From Pseudarthrobacter phenanthrenivorans Sphe3 (GTDB lineage Bacteria > Actinomycetota > Actinomycetes > Actinomycetales > Micrococcaceae), in the NCBI RefSeq assembly GCF_000189535.1, contig NC_015145.1, positions 3,348,001 to 3,412,000 of the forward strand: a stretch of DNA of 64,000 nucleotides. The letters are read 5' to 3'. The stretch's first letter is position 1. Every line of letters begins with the position of its first letter. The position numbers and the translations under genes are program-made. This document shows positions 35,600 to 43,922 of this stretch, piece after piece. Below the pieces are notes generated by a model. The model searched no databases. It saw nothing but the letters and a program-made list of their open reading frames with translations, and had not been told where the DNA came from.

Positions 35600-35616
35600 T
35601 AAGCATGCTTCGTGTT
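35600..35616 (+). promoter_or_regulatory. Shared motif TAANNATGCTTNNTRTT, copy 3 (upstream of csbD)
   Basis: TAAGCATGCTTCGTGTT ends 50 bases before the csbD start codon. It keeps all fixed positions seen in copies 1 and 2. CsbD genes are general-stress genes in other Gram-positives. Confidence 0.45.
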
Positions 35617-35666
35617 AGGGTGAAAATGCACTGTTTGATCAATGGAAACGAAAGGAGGCCACCACC

Positions 35667-35843
35667 ATGGGCCTCGGAGACAAGATCAGTAACGCAGCAG
35701 AAGACATCGGCGGCAAGGCCAAGGAAGCAACCGGCAATGCCACCGACAATGACCGGCTGAAGGCTGAAGGCCAGACCGACCAGGTCAAGGCAGACGCCAA
35801 GAAGGTGGGCGAAAGCGTGAAGGACGAGTTCAAGCGCGACTAG
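35667..35843 (+). CDS. CsbD-family stress protein
   Basis: This 58-residue protein starts at ATG 35667 with AAAGGAGG upstream. It is the typical CsbD sequence: MGLGDKISNAAEDIGGKAKE, then GNATDNDRLKAEGQ and a KADAKKVGESVKD tail, all amphipathic helix. CsbD proteins are small cytosolic general-stress proteins (sigma-B regulated in Bacillus) whose biochemical role is unknown. A strong terminator follows, so it is monocistronic. Confidence 0.92.
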   Translation: MGLGDKISNAAEDIGGKAKEATGNATDNDRLKAEGQTDQVKADAKKVGESVKDEFKRD

Positions 35844-35889
35844 CCTCTCCTGCGGCAGCAGCCCTCACGGGCAGGCTGTGACAGAGCGA

Positions 35890-35930
35890 AACGGCGGCGG
35901 ATCCCAAGGGATTCCGCCGCCGTTCTGTTT
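35890..35930 (+). terminator. Intrinsic terminator after csbD
   Basis: AACGGCGGCGGATCC and its near-inverse GGATTCCGCCGCCGTT form a long stem with a short loop, followed by the T-rich CTGTTTG. It lies 46 bases after the csbD stop. Confidence 0.8.
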
Positions 35931-35977
35931 GTCCGCCCGACGAAGAAGAATCCCGGGGCCCGCCGAACTGCTTCGAG

Positions 35978-36580
35978 CTAGAGCGAATTCTCCACCTCGT
36001 CGACAAACTCTTTCGCGACCTGCGACATCAGGTTCAGAGCCTCCTCCGCACTAATCGCCATGCCCGTGTTTGCGCCCATGTCCAAAGACACCGTTCCGGC
36101 CAGGACGCGGAGCCCGACCCCAGTAGCGTTCCCGCCAAAGGATTCCTTGGTTACATAGGCCTTCTCCCCGATGTCCGGACCCGGAAGAAGCTGGATCGTC
36201 ATCTTCTGGGGTCCGGTGGCTCCGGAGACCGTTTGGTCGAACGTGGCACAGCGAACCATCAGCTCCTGGCTGTAATCAAAGTCGGCTTTGGCGAGCCTCT
36301 CCCTGGGAGCGCTTCTTACATCGAAGAGGATCATTCCGGTGCCATGAGCGCCAACGTCAAAAATCTCCGCCACCGCGAAGCCCATGGAGGGATCCAATTG
36401 CGCCTCGTGTTGCCAGGACCTATGGAAGACGTTGCATTCAGCCGGTTCGGTAGGGCCCAGGATGGACGAAGGTGAAGCAGACGCTGGCGGCTGGGTCATT
36501 AAGGCATAAGACTTTCGGGCCATGGCTGTGTCTCCCACTCTTCCGCCGTGCGGCTCCAGCACCTTGCTGCTGATTGCCAT
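35978..36580 (-). CDS. Downstream part of a split lipoprotein (sensor-like domain)
   Basis: Read alone, this 200-residue frame starts at ATG 36580 with AGGAG three bases before it. It has two cysteines (PAECNVF, VRCATF), an amphipathic sheet-like pattern and a C-terminal helix (ISAEEALNLMSQVAKEFVDE), as in the extracytoplasmic domains of actinobacterial lipoproteins. It has no signal peptide of its own. The short lipoprotein frame upstream supplies one: a +1 shift at TTT-TAG joins them into a 278-residue protein with the junction QEVF-RDQEL. See the frameshift site at 36594. Confidence 0.65.
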   Translation of the reverse strand: MAISSKVLEPHGGRVGDTAMARKSYALMTQPPASASPSSILGPTEPAECNVFHRSWQHEAQLDPSMGFAVAEIFDVGAHGTGMILFDVRSAPRERLAKADFDYSQELMVRCATFDQTVSGATGPQKMTIQLLPGPDIGEKAYVTKESFGGNATGVGLRVLAGTVSLDMGANTGMAISAEEALNLMSQVAKEFVDEVENSL

Positions 36581-36593
36581 GAGCTCCTGGTCC

Positions 36594-36607
36594 CTAAAAG
36601 ACCTCCT
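36594..36607 (-). promoter_or_regulatory. Candidate +1 ribosomal frameshift site (prfB-like)
   Basis: On the minus strand AGGAGG is followed by TC, then TTT TAG G. This resembles the prfB arrangement: a Shine-Dalgarno-like sequence a few bases before a slippery codon and a slow stop codon. tRNA-Phe can slip from TTT onto the next TTT with full pairing. Continuing with AGG enters the downstream lipoprotein frame exactly. A single-base mutation or sequencing error in the T4 run is the alternative. Confidence 0.45.
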
Positions 36608-36815
36608 GCGGCGTGGCAGTAGCGTCAGCCGACGGCGAAGCGGTAGCACTGGAAGGTGCAGTCGTGCTGCTGGCGTCGCTGGGCGCTGTGGTGCCAGGTG
36701 GCTCACCCGGTCCGCATGCCGTGAGGAACAGCAGTCCAGCAATCACTGCGGCGGACCGACGGACGCGGCCCGGGGAAGGCTGCATCTTCACGCATCTTCC
36801 GGCTTCTGGATGCAT
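36594..36815 (-). CDS. Upstream part of a split lipoprotein (signal peptide and linker)
   Basis: This 73-residue frame starts at ATG 36815 with an excellent GGAGGAGG site. It contains a basic n-region, a hydrophobic core and the lipobox FLTAC, then only a Thr/Ser/Ala/Pro linker up to a TAG stop. A lipoprotein that ends in its linker would have no function. The natural continuation is the domain encoded from 36593 downward in the +1 frame. It follows the lipoprotein gene ending at 36876 by 60 bases. Confidence 0.65.
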   Translation of the reverse strand: MHPEAGRCVKMQPSPGRVRRSAAVIAGLLFLTACGPGEPPGTTAPSDASSTTAPSSATASPSADATATPQEVF

Positions 36816-36875
36816 CAGGGTCCTCCTCCGATTCGTTCCGCGAAGAGTTTGTTGGGGCGGCGTGCATGGGCTGGG

Positions 36876-37955
36876 TCAGAAGTCGATCCCCTTGACCAGC
36901 GTGACGAACTGTTCCTTGACCTGCTCTTCCGTGGGCCCAGCTGGTGAGATCAGGATCTCTGCGACGAATATGGCCATGTTCTGGCCGCGGGTCACCATCA
37001 GTGACATGTACGTGACCGGTACATCGCTTGGCGGCCGTAGCGCTTTTGGTCCGCCGGGATCTGACCGGATAACCAGGACAGCTTTATCGCCAACACCTTC
37101 GATGCTTTGGCCGTCCGGCGGCAAAGGCCCTGAGAGCGCGGACGCACCGCCCTGATGGAGCTCGATGGCGAATTTAAGCGAGTCCGGCCCAGGAGTTCCC
37201 AGTGCGCTAAACAGGTATCGGCAGTTGCCCTCACCCGGGAGAACCTGCGCCTGGGTTGTGGCACCAAACGCCTGCTTGAGCGCATCGGCGCTGACCAGGG
37301 CACAAACGGGGCTGTTTGTCTCAGTCTGCGGACCGACAGACGGCGCAGGCGGAACACGGAGCTCTGCCCCGTTGCCCCACCCGCCCTCGACAAGTGCCTG
37401 GGCAAGCGCGAGGGCCGTGGCGTCACCGTCCGGTACCGGGAACTCCGGGGAGTCGACTATGCGCAGGTCAAGGGACTCGTTGCCCCGGACAGCCTTGAGC
37501 ACCGTGTTTGCTGATGCCCCACCCGGCTCGCCGCGGAACCAGCCCGTCCACTGCATGCATGCGAAGTCACCGATGCCATCCACTGCTGAGCAGTCCGGAG
37601 TCTTTTTCGTTTCGGCGATCTCCGCAGCCGAGGCCGGCGATGCCAGCGAGACGGAGAGAGCCCGGCTCTTGCTCGATTTACTCATGTAGCTGCACAAGTA
37701 TGCCGGGCTCCCTGCCGGTTTGCCCCCCGGGCCCATCTGGGCCAGCTCAGGATCGATCTTCGCGGCGATGTCCGGGGTGATCAGGTCACAGGCCGGGCTG
37801 CCGGACACCGTTGAGGGGGACTGCGTTGGTTCAGATGACGCTGACTTTGTTGGGGACGAAGGTGTGCCACCTTGCGCACAACCCCCAAGGAGCAGGGCCA
37901 GTGCCGCGGAAAGCATAAGAATGCTTCGAGAGACAAGCTTCCGGTCAGAGCACAT
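36876..37955 (-). CDS. Lipoprotein with two DUF3558-like domains
   Basis: This 359-residue protein starts at ATG 37955 after AGAGGG (a TTG at 37979 is in frame). The lipobox is LLLGGC, followed by a Ser/Thr/Pro linker. Two similar halves follow, each with a CDLIT/VCALVS start and a second Cys (AYLCSYM, GNCRYLF), as in DUF3558-type actinobacterial lipoproteins. It should lie on the outer face of the membrane. Function is unknown. Third-position GC is lower than in most neighbours, as in the split lipoprotein next to it. Confidence 0.75.
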   Translation of the reverse strand: MCSDRKLVSRSILMLSAALALLLGGCAQGGTPSSPTKSASSEPTQSPSTVSGSPACDLITPDIAAKIDPELAQMGPGGKPAGSPAYLCSYMSKSSKSRALSVSLASPASAAEIAETKKTPDCSAVDGIGDFACMQWTGWFRGEPGGASANTVLKAVRGNESLDLRIVDSPEFPVPDGDATALALAQALVEGGWGNGAELRVPPAPSVGPQTETNSPVCALVSADALKQAFGATTQAQVLPGEGNCRYLFSALGTPGPDSLKFAIELHQGGASALSGPLPPDGQSIEGVGDKAVLVIRSDPGGPKALRPPSDVPVTYMSLMVTRGQNMAIFVAEILISPAGPTEEQVKEQFVTLVKGIDF

Positions 37956-38096
37956 TGATTCCCTCTCATCTTCTTCCAAAAGCTGCCCGAAGGGCGCCTC
38001 TCATCGCTCATGCTATGGACGTGAACGCCGAGTCATAAGAGGCTAAGGACCTGCCAGCCAGCGGAATCTGCGGACTAGATTCTCCGAACCGGCGTA

Positions 38097-38113
38097 GCCG
38101 CTATTTCAGCGGC
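38097..38113. terminator. Small hairpin near the end of dinB
   Basis: GCCGCT and AGCGGC form a 6-bp stem with loop ATTTC, 11 bases beyond the dinB stop. Weak, without a T-tract. Confidence 0.3.
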
Positions 38114-38123
38114 ACCACGCCCG

Positions 38124-39194
38124 TCACCATCCGCTGCGGGTTGGGGTGTGCCCCTGCCGGGAGTCTTCGGGCATGGTCATTTCGGCCCGCAGGCCGAGGA
38201 GCCGGATGGCGCGGCCGGGCTCGATCTTGCCAACCAGGTCCAGGGTGCGCGCGAGCACTTCCTCGGGGTCCGCCGTCTCGGGAATCTTCCGGGCATAGGT
38301 CTTGGTGGTGAAGGGGGCGTAACGGACCTTCAACGTCAGCCCGACCACCGGACGCCCTTCGGCCGCAACGTCCGCCAGGACGTGTGCAGCCAACTCCCTG
38401 ACGGCGTCGTCAACCTGCCCGGGTTCCGTCAGGTCCTGCTGGAAGGTAGTCTCACGGCTGTGCCCCCGCGCCACCCAGGGTGTGTCATCAACCACCCGCG
38501 CACCGTCGCCCCGGCCAAGCTGCGCATACCAGGGGCCCATCTTCGGGCCGAATTCGGGAACCAGGTCATCAGGGTTGGACGCCGCGAGCTGGGCCACCGT
38601 TTCTATTCCGAGCTTGGCCAGGCGGGCCGACACCCTGACTCCCACACCCCACAGTTCAATGGTGGGCCGCTCCCCCATCACCTCCAGCCAGTTGCTTTCC
38701 GTCAGCCGGAAGACGCCGGCGGGTTTGCCGAAGGTCGTGGCTACCTTGGCCCGGACCAGCGTGTCACCGATGCCCACGCTGCAGTGCAGCCGGGTCTGCG
38801 CAAGGACGGCCTGCTGAAGCCGCAGCGCGTAGGCTTCAGGATTTTCCGTCCGCACGCCAACAAACGCCTCATCCCAGCCCAGTACCTGCACCGTGGCGGC
38901 CGGCTGGGCGCGCAGCACAGACATGACTTCTTCGGAGGCAGCGAGGTAGGCCTCGTGGTCTACGGGCAGGATGACGGCGTCCGGCACTTTCCGTGCGGCG
39001 ATGCGCAGCGGCATCCCGGAGCCGACGCCGTAGGCCCGGGCCTCGTAGGACGCCGTGGACACCACCGCCCGCTCGGTGGGATCACCGCGGCCGCCAACAA
39101 TCACCGCTTTACCCGCAAGTTCGGGCCGGCGGAGCACTTCGACGGCGGCGATGAACTGGTCCAGGTCCACATGCAGCACCCACGGTTCGTCCAC
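38124..39194 (-). CDS. dinB: Y-family DNA polymerase IV, DinB2-like
   Basis: This translesion polymerase of about 356 residues starts at GTG 39194. Catalytic acids are in HVDLDQFIAAVE and GWDEAF; HhH and little-finger regions follow. In the palm motif the residue that is Tyr or Phe in ordinary DinB (the steric gate against ribonucleotides) is Ile. Mycobacterium smegmatis DinB2 has Leu there and inserts ribonucleotides readily. The WVLHVDLDQF and GWDEA phrases also match that subgroup. It stands alone, with a dispersed repeat upstream. Confidence 0.88.
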   Translation of the reverse strand: MDEPWVLHVDLDQFIAAVEVLRRPELAGKAVIVGGRGDPTERAVVSTASYEARAYGVGSGMPLRIAARKVPDAVILPVDHEAYLAASEEVMSVLRAQPAATVQVLGWDEAFVGVRTENPEAYALRLQQAVLAQTRLHCSVGIGDTLVRAKVATTFGKPAGVFRLTESNWLEVMGERPTIELWGVGVRVSARLAKLGIETVAQLAASNPDDLVPEFGPKMGPWYAQLGRGDGARVVDDTPWVARGHSRETTFQQDLTEPGQVDDAVRELAAHVLADVAAEGRPVVGLTLKVRYAPFTTKTYARKIPETADPEEVLARTLDLVGKIEPGRAIRLLGLRAEMTMPEDSRQGHTPTRSGW

Positions 39195-39262
39195 ACGCCT
39201 TAGTCTGCCCCGGCGTGGGCGCGCCGCCAAGCATGCGAAGCAGCAGGCACCGGAACTTTTAG

Positions 39263-39357
39263 GCGTTCCTGCCCAGTTACTCCCGGCGCGAGCCAGGCGC
39301 AGCCGCGGCATGGGGCTCCCCGGGCCCGCGCCGTAGCGACTAAGTGGGCAGGAACGC
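39263..39357. repeat. Inverted-repeat element B, copy 2 (95 bp)
   Basis: GCGTTCCTGCCCAGTTA at the left and TAAGTGGGCAGGAACGC at the right are inverted at 16 of 17 positions, around a 61-base GC-rich interior. The ends match copy 1 at 17070-17178, while the interiors differ. It occupies the space between dinB and the permease terminator. Confidence 0.75.
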
Positions 39358-39370
39358 ACACGGGAAAGGC

Positions 39371-39407
39371 CGACGGCGGGCCCGCCCCCAGGGGCGTCCC
39401 GCCGTCG
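39371..39407 (-). terminator. GC-rich terminator of the permease gene
   Basis: CGACGGCGGG and CCCGCCGTCG form a perfect 10-bp stem, with an inner GCCCCC/GGGGGC-like stem. It begins 20 bases after the permease stop. Confidence 0.6.
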
Positions 39408-39427
39408 TACGTACTGCTTGGGTGGAA

Positions 39428-40888
39428 CTAGCTGTACAGCTCGTTCTTCGGTTCGTTGTTGCGGACCTTCTGCCAGCCCAGCCACAGGACCAGGGCGAAG
39501 AACGGGATGGTGGCCAGGGTCCAGAGGCCCAGGTGGAACACCTCGCCCGTCTTGCTGGTCATGGTGTCGAAACCAATCAGCACCGTGATGGCGAGCAGGG
39601 CAACCAGGCCGGCCCAGCTGCTGGCGACGCCGCCGGGTGCGGGCAGGGAGGAGACCCTGCCCTTCTTCTTCCGCAGTGCGATCTGGCTGGCGAAGATGGC
39701 GCCCCAGGTGAAGATCACGCCGATGGACGCCGAGTTCAGCGCCAGGTCGAAGGCGTGCGAGCCGCCGAGCCAGATGTTAAGCATGATGCCCACAAGGTAG
39801 ACGGCGCCGATGGCCAGGATAGCGGCGTACGGCACGTGGTTCTTGGACATCCTGGTCAGCCATTCCGGTGCGTGCCCGTTGTTGGCCATGGTCCGGAAGA
39901 TGCGGCCGATCGAGTACAGGCCGGAGTTGCAGGAGGACAGCGCGGCGGTAATGACGATCATGTTCATGGCGTCGCCCATCCAGCCGAGGCCCATCTGGCC
40001 GAACACGGTGACGAACGGCGAGGTGCCGGCCACGTACTGGTCGGACGGCAACAGCATGGCCAGGAGGGTGACGGATCCGACGTAGAACACCACGATGCGG
40101 AAGACCACGGCGCGGATCGCCTTGGGAACCTCCTTGGCGGGGTCCTGCATTTCGCCGGCAGTGATGCCGACGAGTTCGATGCCGTTGTATGCGAAGATGA
40201 CGGCGTTCAGGACCAGGATCATCACCAGGGCACCCTTGGGGAACATGCCGCCCTCGGCTGCGAAGAGGTTGCTGACGGACGCATTGCCGTCACCCACCTG
40301 AGCGTTGGTGACCACCATGAACGTGCCCACCGCCAGGAAGATCACAATCGCGCCCACCTTGAGGCAGGAGGCCCAGAACTCGAACTCGCCGAATGCCTTG
40401 ACGCTGAGGAGGTTGACGCCGACGAGCAGCAGCAGTGCCGCGATGGCCGAGAGTTCCACCGGCACGTTGGGGAAGAAGAACTGGAAGTACAGCCCAATCG
40501 CAATGAGCTCGGCGATGCCGGTCATGGCCCAGTTGATGAAGTACATCCAGCCGGACAGGTAGGCGCCCTTTTTGCCGAACATTTCGCCGGCGTAGCTGAC
40601 GAAGGAACCGGACGTCTGGCGGTACATGATGAGTTCGCCGAGGGCGCGCATCAGCAGGTAGGCGATGACGCCGGCAATGGCGTAGGAGAAGATCAGGGCA
40701 GGGCCGGTGGAGGCGAGGCGGCCGCCGGCGCCCATGAACAGGCCGACGCCGATGGCGCCGCCCATGGCGATCATGGTGACCTGGCGCCCGCTCAGGGATT
40801 TTTTGTAGCCCTCGGCGCTGAGGGTCGAGTCGACGACGGAGGATGGCGGCGTCTGGCTCTTGAGTTCTGTGGGGGTACTTTGAGGCAC
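39428..40888 (-). CDS. Amino-acid permease (APC superfamily, AAT family)
   Basis: This proton-coupled transporter of about 486 residues has 12 predicted membrane helices. The first carries MIAMGGAIGVGLFMGAG, typical of the AAT group; later motifs are FVSYAGEMFGKKGAYLSGW and FAYNGIELVGITAGE. AnsP-type (asparagine) and aromatic permeases are the nearest kinds, but the substrate cannot be fixed. GTG 40888 has AAGGA six bases upstream and is preferred to ATG 40921. Confidence 0.88.
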   Translation of the reverse strand: MPQSTPTELKSQTPPSSVVDSTLSAEGYKKSLSGRQVTMIAMGGAIGVGLFMGAGGRLASTGPALIFSYAIAGVIAYLLMRALGELIMYRQTSGSFVSYAGEMFGKKGAYLSGWMYFINWAMTGIAELIAIGLYFQFFFPNVPVELSAIAALLLLVGVNLLSVKAFGEFEFWASCLKVGAIVIFLAVGTFMVVTNAQVGDGNASVSNLFAAEGGMFPKGALVMILVLNAVIFAYNGIELVGITAGEMQDPAKEVPKAIRAVVFRIVVFYVGSVTLLAMLLPSDQYVAGTSPFVTVFGQMGLGWMGDAMNMIVITAALSSCNSGLYSIGRIFRTMANNGHAPEWLTRMSKNHVPYAAILAIGAVYLVGIMLNIWLGGSHAFDLALNSASIGVIFTWGAIFASQIALRKKKGRVSSLPAPGGVASSWAGLVALLAITVLIGFDTMTSKTGEVFHLGLWTLATIPFFALVLWLGWQKVRNNEPKNELYS

Positions 40889-41061
40889 AACGATTCCTTG
40901 TGGGTTGGGGGTTGGCCGCATCCGGGGTACGAGTAACGCAGCTCACAAATTCGGTCAAAGCCCATCCAGGCTGACGATTGTGAGCGCAATTCCTCGGACA
41001 GCCGAAGCTTCACGCGGCTCATCCATCCTACAAGACGCGCCGGAGTGCTACGTGACGCGCA

Positions 41062-41385
41062 CTACAACCGCCCGGTCTCCAGCACCAGGTTCTGCCCGCC
41101 GTCCACGCTGATCCGGTAGCTTTGCAGCGGTTCTGCCCCTGTGGTGGAGCAGCCGGTCGCCAGGTCGAAGGCGTGCTGGTGCAGCGGGCAGATCACCACC
41201 TTCTGGTCAATGGTCCCGTCAGCGATTGGTCCGCCCCGGTGGGGGCAGACGCCGGACACGGCCCGCAGGGACCCGTCCCGCAGCCGGAAGACCGCTACCT
41301 GCTCCCCGTCGATGCCGAAGGCCCGCCCTTCACCGGGCGGGATCTGGTCCAGTGGGCCCAGGACGTGCACCCGGACGCCGTTCAT
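41062..41385 (-). CDS. nirD: Nitrite reductase [NAD(P)H] small subunit
   Basis: This 107-residue Rieske-type protein has the cluster ligands CPHRGG and CPLHQHAFD. The two Cys and two His needed for a [2Fe-2S] cluster are present. It is the small subunit of cytosolic assimilatory nitrite reductase. ATG 41385 overlaps the nirB stop by 4 bases. Confidence 0.93.
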   Translation of the reverse strand: MNGVRVHVLGPLDQIPPGEGRAFGIDGEQVAVFRLRDGSLRAVSGVCPHRGGPIADGTIDQKVVICPLHQHAFDLATGCSTTGAEPLQSYRISVDGGQNLVLETGRL

Positions 41386-43922
41386 CGGACCGGCACCTGC
41401 GGAAGGACAGTCAGCGGCAGCGAGGTGCGGAACTGGCCCGGGGTCTGCGGGTCATCGCGTTCCCGCCACGGATCCACGTGGCTGTCCACGGAAGACTGCA
41501 CGGCAGCATCGAGCCGGGCTGCGATCCCCTCTGCGTCCTGCACGATCACTGCGCGGAGATGCTGGATGCCCATCCGGGGCACAAAAGCGTAGGTCCGCTC
41601 CAGCCAGTTGGCGTGTTCGCGGTAGTACTGCATAAAGCGCCCGGCGAGGACCTTCACTTCTTCCGGATCGTCAACGGTGACCAGGAGATCGCCCTTGCGG
41701 ATGTGGGCACCCGCCGCTCCCCCGATGTAGATCTCCCACCGGCCGCCCTCCACGGCCACCACGCCCACGTCCTTCACCAGCGACTCGGCGCAGTTTCGCG
41801 GGCACCCGGAGACGGCGAGCTTCAGCTTGGCAGGAGCCTCAAGTCCCTGGAACCGGGACTCGATCTCAATGCCCAGCCTGGTGGAGTCGCCGGTGCCGTA
41901 GCGGCAGAAGTCCTTGCCGACGCAGGTCTTCACTGTGCGGAAGCTCTTGCCGTAGGCGTAGCCGGAGGGCATGTCCAGGTCCGCCCACACCTGCGGGAGG
42001 TCCTCCTTGCGGATTCCCAACAGGTCGATGCGCTGCCCGCCGGTGAGCTTGATCAGCGGGACCTTGTGCTTTTCAGCCACGTCCGCGATCCGGCGCAGCT
42101 GCTGGACGGACGTCACACCGCCCTTCATCTGCGGCACCACGGAGAAGGTGCCGTCCCGCTGGATGTTGGCGTGCACCCGGTCGTTGATGAAGCGGGCATC
42201 GCGTTCGTCGATGTACTGGTCCGCCAGCATCATTTTCAGCAGCGAGGCCAGGCCCATCTTGGATTTCGCGTCCTCCACGCCGCCCGGGGCCAGCGCTTGG
42301 AACACCGCCGACACGGACCGGAGGCCGCGTGTCCGGATTTCCCCCATCAGGGCCTGTTTGTCCAGGGGAATGCCAGGCACGTAGTACGCGGCGGCCGGAT
42401 CTTCTTCCACCGCACCCTCCGCCGCCCATTCCACCACTTGCCGCACCAGGAGCTTGCAGGAGCCACAGCCTTTGCCGGCCCGCGTGGCGTCCATGGCCCC
42501 GGGTACCGAGGTGCACCCGCCCTTCACCGCGTCCACCAGGTCCTTCTTGCTGACGCCGTTGCAGTTGCACACCTGTGCGTCGTCGTCGAGCTCCGCCACT
42601 CCGGCTTCCTCCGATGGGGCGCCGAGATCGAACATCAGCCCGATCCGCTCCTCGGGCAGCGGCAGCCCGCGGTCATAGGCCTGGGTCAGGTAGGCCACCT
42701 TCCGGCTGTCGCCCAGCAGCGTGGCGCCCACCATCTTGTTGTCGCGGATCACGATGGACTTGAAGACTCCGCGGCTTGGCTCGGAGAAGACGATGTGTTC
42801 GTCCGTATCGAGCTCGGGCCCCTGCAGGCCCATGGAGGCAACCTCGACGCCGGCCACTTTCAGTTTGGTGGCCGTGCGCGTTCCCAGATACGCGGCCCCG
42901 GTGTCAGTGCCGGTGACCTGGCTGGCCAGCACCGCTGCCTGCTCCCAGAGCGGTGCCACCAGGCCGTAGACCTGGCCGCGGTGCTGGACGCACTCCCCCA
43001 CGGCATAGATGTGGTCCTCGTCCTGGACCCGCATGCTGTCGTCCACCACAATCGCCCGCTCCACCGGCAGTCCGCTCAGGACCGCCAGGTCCACGTTGGG
43101 GCGGATTCCGGCCGCCATGACCACCATGTCGCAGGCAATGTCCGGCCTGTCGCGGAGCCTGACGCCGGCCACCCTGTCCGTGCCGAGCACGGCTGTGGTG
43201 CGGCTGCCGGTCAGTACCCCGACGCCCAGTGCCTCCACGCTCCTGCGCAGCACCGCGCCGCCGTCGGGCCCCATCTGCGTGCTCATCAGGTGTCCGCCGG
43301 AGTGGACCACGTCCACGCCCAGCCCGTAGCGGCGCAGGCCGGCGGCGGCCTCAAGGCCCAGCAGGCCGCCGCCGATGACCACGGCGTGCCGGTGGTGCTC
43401 GTGCTGCGCGTAGGCAACCATCCTGCGGGTGTCGTCGATGGTCCGGAACCCGAAAATCCCCGGTTTCACGGACCCTGCGGGGGTGTGGAGCCCGTCCATG
43501 GGCGGGAGGTGGGGGCGGCTTCCCGTGGCAATGATCAAAGTGTCGTAGGGCGTCACCCGCCCGTCGCTGGAAAAGACGTGCCGGGCGAAGCGGTCGATCC
43601 TTTCCGCCCTCACCCCGGCGTGCAGGGTGATGCTGTTGTCCTCGTACCAGGACAGCGGATTGAGGAAGATGTTGGCGTCGCTCTCCTCGCCGGACAGGAC
43701 GTGGCTGAGCATGATCCGGTTGTAGTTTCCGTAAGGTTCGTCGCCGAGCATGGTGATGCTGAACTGCTCCGCGCCCCCGCGCGCCAGGATTTCCTCCACT
43801 GCCCGCGCGCCGGCCATGCCGTTGCCGACCACCACCAGCCGACGGCGGTCGTCCCGCCTTCCGGGCCGCGTCCGCTCCCGGGCCTGCGGACGCACCTGCA
43901 CCCGCTCCGCCACGCTGGCCAT
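41382..43922 (-). CDS. nirB: Nitrite reductase [NAD(P)H] large subunit
   Basis: This 846-residue enzyme reduces nitrite to ammonium. An N-terminal FAD/NAD oxidoreductase (VVVGNGMAGARAVEEIL, VIGGGLLGLEAAAGL) is followed by a BFD-like [2Fe-2S] domain (CNCNG...GKGCGSCK). The C-terminal siroheme/[4Fe-4S] domain has cysteines in CVGKDFCRYG and SGCPRNCAES. Length is normal. It is the middle gene of a three-gene coupled operon. Nitrate reductase and transporter genes are not in view. Confidence 0.96.
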   Translation of the reverse strand: MASVAERVQVRPQARERTRPGRRDDRRRLVVVGNGMAGARAVEEILARGGAEQFSITMLGDEPYGNYNRIMLSHVLSGEESDANIFLNPLSWYEDNSITLHAGVRAERIDRFARHVFSSDGRVTPYDTLIIATGSRPHLPPMDGLHTPAGSVKPGIFGFRTIDDTRRMVAYAQHEHHRHAVVIGGGLLGLEAAAGLRRYGLGVDVVHSGGHLMSTQMGPDGGAVLRRSVEALGVGVLTGSRTTAVLGTDRVAGVRLRDRPDIACDMVVMAAGIRPNVDLAVLSGLPVERAIVVDDSMRVQDEDHIYAVGECVQHRGQVYGLVAPLWEQAAVLASQVTGTDTGAAYLGTRTATKLKVAGVEVASMGLQGPELDTDEHIVFSEPSRGVFKSIVIRDNKMVGATLLGDSRKVAYLTQAYDRGLPLPEERIGLMFDLGAPSEEAGVAELDDDAQVCNCNGVSKKDLVDAVKGGCTSVPGAMDATRAGKGCGSCKLLVRQVVEWAAEGAVEEDPAAAYYVPGIPLDKQALMGEIRTRGLRSVSAVFQALAPGGVEDAKSKMGLASLLKMMLADQYIDERDARFINDRVHANIQRDGTFSVVPQMKGGVTSVQQLRRIADVAEKHKVPLIKLTGGQRIDLLGIRKEDLPQVWADLDMPSGYAYGKSFRTVKTCVGKDFCRYGTGDSTRLGIEIESRFQGLEAPAKLKLAVSGCPRNCAESLVKDVGVVAVEGGRWEIYIGGAAGAHIRKGDLLVTVDDPEEVKVLAGRFMQYYREHANWLERTYAFVPRMGIQHLRAVIVQDAEGIAARLDAAVQSSVDSHVDPWRERDDPQTPGQFRTSLPLTVLPQVPVR

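Noticed and set aside
37914..37930. A further match to the ATGCTT stress motif (TAAGAATGCTTCGAGAG)
   Set aside because: It lacks the TRTT end, lies inside the signal-peptide coding region of a minus-strand lipoprotein gene, and has no plus-strand gene after it.
39344..40936. A 530-codon plus-strand frame opposite the permease
   Set aside because: The minus strand encodes a full 12-helix transporter; the plus frame is a charged, low-complexity shadow.
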